DNA from: Hyphomicrobium sp. ghe19 | GTDB lineage: Bacteria; Pseudomonadota; Alphaproteobacteria; Rhizobiales; Hyphomicrobiaceae | Reading direction: 5' to 3' | Length of the DNA stretch: 64,000 bases | Assembly: GCF_902712875.1 (NCBI RefSeq) | Contig: NZ_LR743509.1 | Span: 3,734,001-3,798,000, forward strand | In this document: one piece after another, positions 58,301-64,000 of the stretch | Layout: each line of letters starts with the position of its first letter | Position numbering within the stretch: the first letter of the stretch is position 1 | Notes under the pieces: generated by a model | Told to the model about the DNA's origin: nothing | Databases searched by the model: none | What the model saw: the letters and a program-made list of their open reading frames with translations, nothing else | Translations under genes and position numbers: made by a program

Positions 58301-58507
58301 ATGAGTAACGAGAAGTCGAAGGCTCAGGTGGACAAGGAGCTGAACGAAGCTTTGAAGGAGACCTTCCCCGGTAGCGATCCGATCGCGGTCGATCGCAAGG
58401 AAGACGAACCGATACGGCCGGTCGACCGCAGGCCGCCCCTTATCGATAAAGATCTCGTCGAGAAGCTGTCCGAAAAAGCAAAATCCGAACAATCCAAATC
58501 GAAATAG
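58301..58507 (+). CDS. Small hydrophilic protein with ETFPGSDP motif
   Basis: A 68-residue charged protein. It contains KELNEALKETFPGSDPIAVD, a pattern seen in short conserved proteins of many proteobacteria (E-T-F-P-x-S-D-P), function unknown. The rest is Glu/Lys-rich and likely disordered. TTGGAGA 6-12 nt upstream fits a ribosome-binding site. It is behind an EcfG-like promoter, suggesting general-stress control. Confidence 0.78.
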   Translation: MSNEKSKAQVDKELNEALKETFPGSDPIAVDRKEDEPIRPVDRRPPLIDKDLVEKLSEKAKSEQSKSK

Positions 58508-58598
58508 TCCGAACTTGCACTATGGCGATCGCTCGCAAAGACGGGCCGGATGATCGGTGTCATCGGGCCGCGGCGTAGTCATCTGCTGGCTTCCCCTC

Positions 58599-58844
58599 TT
58601 ACGGGCCGGAATTCGGGTGGGTCGGGCTCGCATTCGGCGACGAAGGCGACGCGGGCTCGGTGACCGTGGAGGCGCCGGTATTAGCGGTGTCGACGCTAGG
58701 ACTGACGCGGCCGAAGAAATACCAGCTTATGAGCGCCAGCACGATCAAGAGGGCAACGATCCCAAGCGAAAAGCCCGTCGCAGGGCGCGAAAGATCGTCG
58801 ACTTCGCGGCGCTGACCCGTTTGTGGATCGGTATAGATGGCCAT
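58599..58844 (-). CDS. Small single-pass membrane protein with Ser/Pro/Thr-rich tail
   Basis: An 81-residue product: a polar N-terminus (MAIYTDPQTGQRREVDDLSR), one membrane helix (FSLGIVALLIVLALISWYFF) and a Ser/Pro/Asn/Thr-rich tail of about 32 residues predicted periplasmic. GAGGAA 9 nt upstream supports ATG 58844. An EcfG-like promoter ends 35 nt before it. It has the same architecture as the 108-residue protein at 10296-10622. Function unknown. Confidence 0.75.
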   Translation of the reverse strand: MAIYTDPQTGQRREVDDLSRPATGFSLGIVALLIVLALISWYFFGRVSPSVDTANTGASTVTEPASPSSPNASPTHPNSGP

Positions 58845-58879
58845 TACGGATTTTTCCTCTATCCATAGTCTGGAAAAAT

Positions 58880-58905
58880 AACAGGGCCCGTGGGAGGAAG
58901 GTTCC
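58880..58905 (-). promoter_or_regulatory. Putative EcfG promoter, GGAAC-N17-TGTT (minus strand)
   Basis: Read on the minus strand, GGAAC (58905-58901) is followed after 17 nt by TGTT (58883-58880). It is 35 nt from the ATG of the 81-residue protein. A second, weaker match (GGAAC at 58933, N16, GGTT) overlaps upstream. Confidence 0.55.
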
Positions 58906-58986
58906 TGAAACCCTCTAAACAAAGCCCCGTTCCGTCAAATCGGTGATATGGGCGCCATCGCCTATCTGCTGGAATGGAAGAAATTT

Positions 58987-59400
58987 ATGACAATTCTACA
59001 GGTTGGAGCTCTTCCCCTGCGCAAGTCGCGCGGCGGTTTCGAGATCCTTCTCATATCTTCCAGAGAGACGGGGCGGTGGGTCATTCCGAAAGGTTGGCCA
59101 TCGAAGCGGTTGAGCGATCCCAACGCGGCTGCGCGGGAGGCCAAACAGGAGGCGGGCGTAACGGGCAAGATCTCCGGTGAGCCAATCGGCAGCTATCGCT
59201 ACCGGAAGAGGACTGGAGAAGACATTCGCGTCCTCACCGTCAACTGCTACATTTTATGGGTGAAGAAAGAACGGAAGCGGTGGCGCGAGCAGGACCAGCG
59301 AACGCGCGTGTGGTTTTCGCAAGATGATGCGGTCAAAAAAGTCCGGGAGCCGGGATTGAAAGCGCTCATTGCGAGTCTTCAAGGGCGGCCTAAAAACTAA
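58987..59400 (+). CDS. Nudix hydrolase with variant box (DIPP-like)
   Basis: A 137-residue Nudix protein of the diphosphoinositol-polyphosphate/diadenosine polyphosphate type by its WVIPKGWP segment. The Nudix helix reads REAKQEAGV, where the usual EE pair is QE, and the upstream Glu position is not conserved, so metal binding may be altered. ATG 58987 has GGAAG 7 nt upstream and is preferred over 58948. It overlaps the DUF763 stop by 4 bp, convergent. Confidence 0.87.
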   Translation: MTILQVGALPLRKSRGGFEILLISSRETGRWVIPKGWPSKRLSDPNAAAREAKQEAGVTGKISGEPIGSYRYRKRTGEDIRVLTVNCYILWVKKERKRWREQDQRTRVWFSQDDAVKKVREPGLKALIASLQGRPKN

Positions 59401-60659
59401 CGCGTGCCGCCAGACTTGGACATCGGCGTCGTCATACCTTCCCAGCCGAAAACGGAGCGGCCGCCGAGAGACGGCGAGGCTGCTTGTTCGCGGGCGATGT
59501 ATGTTTCGAACGTGGGACCGTTGGCTGTGCGTTCCAGCATTCTCGCTTGATCATCGAGCCTCTTCAGCGCGGCGAGCGTTTCGCTATTTCCAAGCTTGGC
59601 TTTTTGGACCGCGGACTTCAGGACTTTAATCGTTTCGTCGTAGACGCTTGTCGCAACGGGATAGGGATGACTGTCCTTGCCGCCGTGCGCGAGCGAAAAC
59701 CGTGCGGGATCCTGAAACCGATACGGGGCGCCGTGCACGACTTCGGCGACCATGGCGAGCGATTGAACGGTTCTTGCGCCTACTCCCGGTATCAGTAGCA
59801 GGTCAGGAAAATCTGTAGGACCCTGCTCGGTCGCGGCGGCCAGCGTTCCGTGCAGGCGACGGATGAAGACGTCACTCGATCGGACTTCATGGTGAGCAGG
59901 CATCTCGAGATGGGGCAGCGACAGCTGCTCGGGTTGTTCGGGCTTCGACTGCTCCAATAGCTCGGCGACTATTCTATCCGGCCCCAAAGTCGATAGCAGG
60001 TCGAGTTGTGCCGATCGCGACGCGTTCGCCCGCCGATCGGTCAGGTTGACGATTTCACCCTGTGCCGGGCCATCGATTGCGGCATGGGGCTCATCTATGA
60101 AGTTCGATCGCGATTTCGAAAACCAGTGGTAGCGGCGAGCCTGTCCCTTATCCGTGTTCATTCCTTGTTGGACGACAGTCCAGTTACCTTCGCGGGTCAC
60201 GAAGAAGCCGTGAAGATAAAGATCGAAGCCATCCTGAATGGCCGCGCTGTCGACCTTCGCGACAAGACGGCTTGCTTTGGTCAATTCGTCGGCATCGATG
60301 CCGACGCGTCCACCGATTGCGCGCAATTCCTCCGGTGTACGCCGCGAATGCTTGCCCCGGCCGCCACAAACGTAGACGCCTAACTCGTCCTGCGCGGGTT
60401 CAAGCCCGCGCTTCAATGCTCCGATGACCGTCGTCGTCACGCCAGAGGAATGCCAGTCCATCCCCATGACGGCGCCGAACGACTGAAACCAAAACGGATG
60501 GGCGAGACGGCTCAATAATTCGTCTCGCCCATATTCCTGCACGATTGCCTCGCAGATCACAGCGCCGAGCGAAGCCATCCGGGCGGAGAGCCACGCGGGC
60601 ACGTGACCGCCATGCAGCGGAAGATCAGCGCTTCCCGTACGTTGTGCCATCGGCTCCAT
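59397..60659 (-). CDS. DUF763 domain protein
   Basis: A 420-residue DUF763 protein, a family of unknown function in bacteria and archaea. N-terminal LPLHGGHVPAWLSARM and FGAVMGMDWHSSG are diagnostic, with GHGKHSR-like and DQ/FHQ patches later. A segment LIPGVGARTVQSLAMVAEV (near residue 285) reads as a helix-hairpin-helix, often DNA-binding. Met at 60659 or 60650 could start it. Its 5' end overlaps a short minus-strand gene by 35 bp. Confidence 0.92.
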   Translation of the reverse strand: MEPMAQRTGSADLPLHGGHVPAWLSARMASLGAVICEAIVQEYGRDELLSRLAHPFWFQSFGAVMGMDWHSSGVTTTVIGALKRGLEPAQDELGVYVCGGRGKHSRRTPEELRAIGGRVGIDADELTKASRLVAKVDSAAIQDGFDLYLHGFFVTREGNWTVVQQGMNTDKGQARRYHWFSKSRSNFIDEPHAAIDGPAQGEIVNLTDRRANASRSAQLDLLSTLGPDRIVAELLEQSKPEQPEQLSLPHLEMPAHHEVRSSDVFIRRLHGTLAAATEQGPTDFPDLLLIPGVGARTVQSLAMVAEVVHGAPYRFQDPARFSLAHGGKDSHPYPVATSVYDETIKVLKSAVQKAKLGNSETLAALKRLDDQARMLERTANGPTFETYIAREQAASPSLGGRSVFGWEGMTTPMSKSGGTR

Positions 60660-60825
60660 CAGAACTACTTCTTATAAACGTATGATGAGTCGCTGGACGC
60701 GACCACAGGGCCGAACCCTCGGACAAATTTAAATCCCGGCGAGCCCGCTCGAAGGCCGCCTCATATTTTGCCTTCCTGTCCAACCGGGACGCACGTGCGC
60801 GCCGCGTGAATTCGCCTAATTTCAT
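60625..60825 (-). CDS. Small basic protein, uncertain
   Basis: A 66-residue basic product (MKLGEFTRRARASRLDRKAK) with no recognised family. AGAGGAA about 8 nt before the ATG is a good ribosome-binding site, and a weak EcfG match lies 94 nt upstream. It overlaps DUF763 by 35 bp in another frame, so it may be a leader gene of DUF763 or not real. Confidence 0.4.
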   Translation of the reverse strand: MKLGEFTRRARASRLDRKAKYEAAFERARRDLNLSEGSALWSRPATHHTFIRSSSDGADGTTYGKR

Positions 60826-60918
60826 GTACCCGTTCCTCTGTGAATGCAGAACACCCGCAGAAAATATTGCGGTCGATTTTCCTCAAAAGTTTGGAGCCTT
60901 GGCCCCTCGCCGATCAAG

Positions 60919-60943
60919 AACAACGCCTGAGGTTGGTTGTTCC
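60919..60943 (-). promoter_or_regulatory. Weak EcfG-like promoter, GGAAC-N16-TGTT (minus strand)
   Basis: GGAAC (60943-60939), 16 nt, TGTT (60922-60919) on the minus strand. It would transcribe the 66-residue gene and DUF763 with a long leader. This is the least secure of the five matches. Confidence 0.35.
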
Positions 60944-61019
60944 CGGACACAGCGTTCAAACCTATTTCTTGCGGCGAACGAACGCAGGCGTCAGCGCAGA
61001 AGGGCCCGATGCGATCTCT

Positions 61020-61628
61020 CTAACGGCCCGAGCTTCGGCTCGATGATCTCGCGGTTCCAATAGAGCTTCGGGTTGACGTCGCGCCAGGCGTGCTAGAGGT
61101 GCCGGTTGGTCCAGCGGCTGGCGGCAAGGTGCTGCCGGTGGTTATCCCGATACCCGTCAAACCGCCCTGGAACTGTGATAGAAAGTTTGCCGTGGAAGTC
61201 GGCACAGCAAGCGGCGATGGGTAGAAGCTCGGAGAAATCGCCGATGGAGCGGGCGGGGCCGATAGTCCGCTTTGGGTCACAAAAGCATTGAGGGCGATCC
61301 CCGATGCGGGTGGCGTCGAAGACGTCAAGACGTCGCCATTCAGCACTGCCGTGTTGGAATTGGTGGGCCCAATCACGAGACTGAGCGAACTCGGCGCAGA
61401 CGTATCTATTCTGATCGTTTCCGGCGGAGATTGCACAAGAAACGATGGAAGCTGCGAACTCGACGTCGCCCCCAATAACGGATTGGCAATCGCCGGCGTC
61501 AGAGGGCTGTTCGTCGTGCTAGTCGCCCCCGTTGCGCCAACGGGAGCTGCCGTGCTTTGCGCGAATGCTGCCTGTGACATGCCAACGATCAAGCCTGACG
61601 AGAGGGCAATCAAAAATTTCATCATCAT
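61020..61628 (-). CDS. Secreted Ser/Thr/Pro-rich protein, function unknown
   Basis: A 202-residue product with a signal peptide (MKFLIALSSGLIVGMSQAAFAQ region) and a low-complexity Ser/Thr/Pro/Ala/Gly-rich mature part. Met runs at 61628-61620 make the exact start unsure. The last 25 residues are Ser/Arg-rich (STRSSIGTARSSSRSSGR) and come from reading a different, well-biased frame out of phase. An EcfG-like promoter lies 33 nt before the start. Not recognised. Confidence 0.6.
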   Translation of the reverse strand: MMMKFLIALSSGLIVGMSQAAFAQSTAAPVGATGATSTTNSPLTPAIANPLLGATSSSQLPSFLVQSPPETIRIDTSAPSSLSLVIGPTNSNTAVLNGDVLTSSTPPASGIALNAFVTQSGLSAPPAPSAISPSFYPSPLAVPTSTANFLSQFQGGLTGIGITTGSTLPPAAGPTGTSSTPGATSTRSSIGTARSSSRSSGR

Positions 61629-61660
61629 ACTCAGTCCTATTTGCCCCATCTTCACATAGG

Positions 61661-61685
61661 AACTTAGGAGCCAAATCACAGTTCC
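61661..61685 (-). promoter_or_regulatory. Putative EcfG promoter, GGAAC-N16-AGTT (minus strand)
   Basis: GGAAC (61685-61681), 16 nt, AGTT (61664-61661) on the minus strand, 33 nt from the Met of the secreted protein. Confidence 0.45.
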
Positions 61686-61776
61686 GGACGAGAAGCCTGA
61701 GTGTGTTTTCGGATGAGCATGTTCGTAATGATCAGCGGTCTGAGGGTAGGTTAACCAGTCGCAGCCCGACGTTGAT

Positions 61777-63681
61777 ATGGTCTCATCTGCAGAGTTGAAT
61801 AAAAGACGTAGCTTTAAAGTTGGTGCTCGACCGCCTCTTCTGCGGACGTTGCGGACCGAGGCCGAGTTCAAGCCCTCCAAATCGAAATGCCCCGAGTCTC
61901 GAGGGAAGCGCATCTTGACGAACGACTTGTCGGCTTTTGCAAAGCACCCCTACCGCTTTATTATTGCGATCCTTGGCAGCTATCGCTGGAGCCATGTTGC
62001 AATACTGGCGTCGGTCATCGCGGCCGTCACATTCTCCGTGTCGACGCAGTATGGTCTGAAGAAACTGGTCGACGCTTTATCGAATCCCTCACAACACGGA
62101 GCTGTTTGGGTCGCCTTTGCGATGGTCATCGGCTTCATCGCCGCCGATAACCTGTCGTGGCGCCTCGCGGCCTGGATCGGGCATTCGACGTTTACCGGCG
62201 TTTCCGGGCGCGTCCGGCGAAAGCTTTTCCGGCATTTAACGGGACACGCGCCGAGCTTTTTTCAAGGGCAGGCACCCGGCGCGCTCACCAGCCGGATCAC
62301 AGCCACCGCGAACGCGCTCTACACGACCGAGACCATGGTTACGTTCAATGCCATGCCTCCGCTCGTCGCGACCATCGTTGCGATCATTTATCTGACGACC
62401 GTGAGCGTCGCGATGGCATTGACGTTGACCGCCGTCGTCGGAGTTGTTGTCGTCTTCATGTTTTACTGGGCGGCTCGCGGCACGCCACTTCACCATGTGT
62501 ACGCGCGCGAAGCGGCAAACGTCGATGGCGACATGATCGACGTCATCTCGAATATTTCGGTGGTGAAGGCTTTCGGGCGTATGCGCAGCGAGCACCGCCG
62601 TCTCGGGGGCGTCATCAGCCGGGAGGTGCGCGCGCGGAAGGAAAGCCTATACTTCCTGGAACGGCTCAGAATTTTTCATGCCATTGCGACGGCATTGCTG
62701 ACGTGCTGCGTTCTCGCTTGGTCGATCGTTCTTTGGCAGCGGGGCGAGGCGACCGCCGGCGACGTCGTGCTCGTCTCGACGCTCGGCATTTCCATTTTGA
62801 GCGCGACGCGGGATCTGGCCGTTGCCCTCGTCGACGTTACGCAGCACTTGGCGCGCTTTTCGGAAGCTTTGCGGACGCTCCTGACGCCGCACGCTCTCCC
62901 GGTCAATTCGTCTGCGAAGCGTGTGGCTGCGGCGCGCGGAGCGGTGGAGTTCCGCGATGTCGGATTCGCCTATCCGGATGGCAAGCAAGTCTTCTCGTCG
63001 TTGAATCTCAAGATCGAGCCTGGAACACGGGTTGGTATCGTTGGGCCATCGGGAGCCGGGAAATCGACGATCTTTTCGCTCATACAGAGATTTTACGACG
63101 TGCAATCCGGGGCAATTCTTATCGACGGCGAAGTCGGCGCGTTGTTGCCAGACGATGCTCTCCGAAAGGCCATTGCCGTCGTCCCTCAAGACGTGAGCCT
63201 CTTCCATCGTACGCTCAGAGAGAATATTCGCTACGGGCGGCCGGGCGCGCGCGATGATGACGTTATTGAAGCGGCGCGGATGGCTCGATGCCTCAGCTTC
63301 ATCGAGCAGCTGCCTGCCGGTCTCGACACGATCGTCGGCGACCGGGGCGCGAAACTCTCGGGCGGACAACGGCAACGCGTTGCGATCGCGCGCGCATTCT
63401 TGAAGGACGCGCCTATACTTCTTCTCGATGAGGCGACGTCCGCGCTCGACAGTCATTCGGAGGAGCTGATCAGAGAAGCCCTCACGACGCTGATGAACGG
63501 AAGGACGGTGATCGCTATTGCGCACCGCCTATCGACGCTGAGGAATTTCGACCGCATCGTCGTCATTCAGAATGGCAAGGTGGTGCAAGACGATACGCCA
63601 GAAACTTTGATCAACAAGGCCGGCGCTTACAAGTCCCTCGTCGATCTCGAGGTGCGGCGTCTTCAATCGGCCGCGGCGTAA
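61777..63681 (+). CDS. ABC transporter, fused permease-ATPase exporter
   Basis: A 634-residue half-transporter of the type I exporter class (MsbA/ATM1-like). The membrane domain (about 65-370, six helices) is followed by an ATPase with Walker A GPSGAGKST near residue 424, signature LSGGQRQRVAIARA, Walker B ILLLDEATSALD and the switch His in IAHRLSTL. It probably works as a homodimer. The N-terminal 50 residues are basic and extend beyond the usual start. It is convergent with the debranching-type gene. Substrate unknown. Confidence 0.94.
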   Translation: MVSSAELNKRRSFKVGARPPLLRTLRTEAEFKPSKSKCPESRGKRILTNDLSAFAKHPYRFIIAILGSYRWSHVAILASVIAAVTFSVSTQYGLKKLVDALSNPSQHGAVWVAFAMVIGFIAADNLSWRLAAWIGHSTFTGVSGRVRRKLFRHLTGHAPSFFQGQAPGALTSRITATANALYTTETMVTFNAMPPLVATIVAIIYLTTVSVAMALTLTAVVGVVVVFMFYWAARGTPLHHVYAREAANVDGDMIDVISNISVVKAFGRMRSEHRRLGGVISREVRARKESLYFLERLRIFHAIATALLTCCVLAWSIVLWQRGEATAGDVVLVSTLGISILSATRDLAVALVDVTQHLARFSEALRTLLTPHALPVNSSAKRVAAARGAVEFRDVGFAYPDGKQVFSSLNLKIEPGTRVGIVGPSGAGKSTIFSLIQRFYDVQSGAILIDGEVGALLPDDALRKAIAVVPQDVSLFHRTLRENIRYGRPGARDDDVIEAARMARCLSFIEQLPAGLDTIVGDRGAKLSGGQRQRVAIARAFLKDAPILLLDEATSALDSHSEELIREALTTLMNGRTVIAIAHRLSTLRNFDRIVVIQNGKVVQDDTPETLINKAGAYKSLVDLEVRRLQSAAA

Positions 63682-63685
63682 GGAT

Positions 63686-64000
63686 TTATGCCAAGACGAC
63701 TTTCGCGCCGCCGCTGCTGTTCGTGATATCGATCGTCACGGCGCCGTCTTTCCGTCGCAACACAAAATCGGCAGCCCCATCGCCAGCGCGCATATTCCGC
63801 ACCGTTATCTCACCTGCTCGCTCCGGCAGATAAGGCGAATTGAGCGTAACAGTCCGGGAAGCGCCGTCGATTTCGATACCCAACAACGACCCCAAGAGAT
63901 AGGGCATCGAGCCACTCGCCCAGGCTTGCGGCGAGCATGCCACTGGATAAAGAATGGGCGCGCGCCCTGCCCGGCGCCGAAAGCCGCAGAACAATTCCGG
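63686..64000 (-). CDS. Amylo-alpha-1,6-glucosidase (glycogen debranching) type protein, C-terminus only
   Basis: The frame is open to the window edge, so the start lies beyond 64000. The 105 visible residues have PELFCGFRRRAGRAPILYPV and ACSPQAWASGSMPYLLGSLL, the typical C-terminus of (alpha/alpha)6 GH-type debranching enzymes that hydrolyse alpha-1,6 branches or act on osmolyte glycosides. The final 50 residues form a small beta-rich domain. Confidence 0.85.
   Translation of the reverse strand, partial: PELFCGFRRRAGRAPILYPVACSPQAWASGSMPYLLGSLLGIEIDGASRTVTLNSPYLPERAGEITVRNMRAGDGAADFVLRRKDGAVTIDITNSSGGAKVVLA

Overview
The window looks like a chromosomal segment of a GC-rich alphaproteobacterium of the order Hyphomicrobiales, most likely Hyphomicrobium-like. 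The evidence is a CcrM-type GANTC methyltransferase beside rnhB and mutY, split ATP-synthase b and b' genes in an atpI-B-E-F'-F operon, an aa3 oxidase operon in the order coxB-coxA-ctaB-coxF-ctaG-coxC, and promoters of the alphaproteobacterial general-stress (EcfG) type. The genus is inference; no rRNA, tRNA, CRISPR array or intact mobile element was seen. Coding density is about 90 percent and most genes are housekeeping.

Layout. 0-10.2 kb is a genome-maintenance block: PA0069-type radical SAM protein, rnhB, ccrM, mutY, a DciA-like DUF721 protein, two adjacent DsbA-like proteins (one soluble, one a lipoprotein) and smc. 10.2-13.5 kb holds a small stress-type membrane protein and the Fo half of ATP synthase behind a good sigma70 promoter. 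13.6-19.1 kb carries a lipoprotein, ispH, thrB, rnhA, a peroxiredoxin, a DsbD N-domain protein and YqgE/AlgH. 19.1-33.3 kb is a long minus-strand block: a GGDEF/EAL protein, a GNAT acetyltransferase, an M16 peptidase, thrC, SURF1, DUF983 and the complete cytochrome c oxidase operon. 33.7-37 kb has an IalB-like protein, a phasin, an orphan BcsS, a small Cys-rich secreted protein and a structured intergenic region that may encode a small RNA. 37-43.4 kb is a TetR-controlled RND efflux operon and a DUF533/TerB protein. 43.5-48.3 kb has a DevBCA-like ABC exporter, a DUF2147 protein and an alpha/beta hydrolase. 48.8-53.2 kb has a 605-residue envelope protein of unknown function, two small membrane proteins and a PabB-PabC fusion. 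53.3-57.6 kb is a second RND pump with its adaptor. 57.8-61.7 kb is a group of small proteins plus a Nudix protein and DUF763. The window ends in an ABC exporter and the C-terminus of an amylo-alpha-1,6-glucosidase-like protein.

Most notable signal. Five intergenic matches to the alphaproteobacterial EcfG promoter (GGAAC, 16-17 nt, NGTT) were found, each pointing into a small or uncharacterised gene. Four lie within 3.5 kb (58.2-61.7 kb). One of these has its -35 region inside a perfect 23-bp tandem duplication. Three of the five drive predicted envelope proteins with one N-terminal hydrophobic segment and a Ser/Pro/Ala/Thr-rich tail. This suggests an undescribed small-protein part of the general stress response. 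Other points of interest are two spaced palindromes before tetR, GANTC sites upstream of ccrM, a LexA-type box at the left edge, a candidate small RNA before tetR, and a c-di-GMP protein with altered GGDEF and EAL signatures and a tail of about 315 residues.
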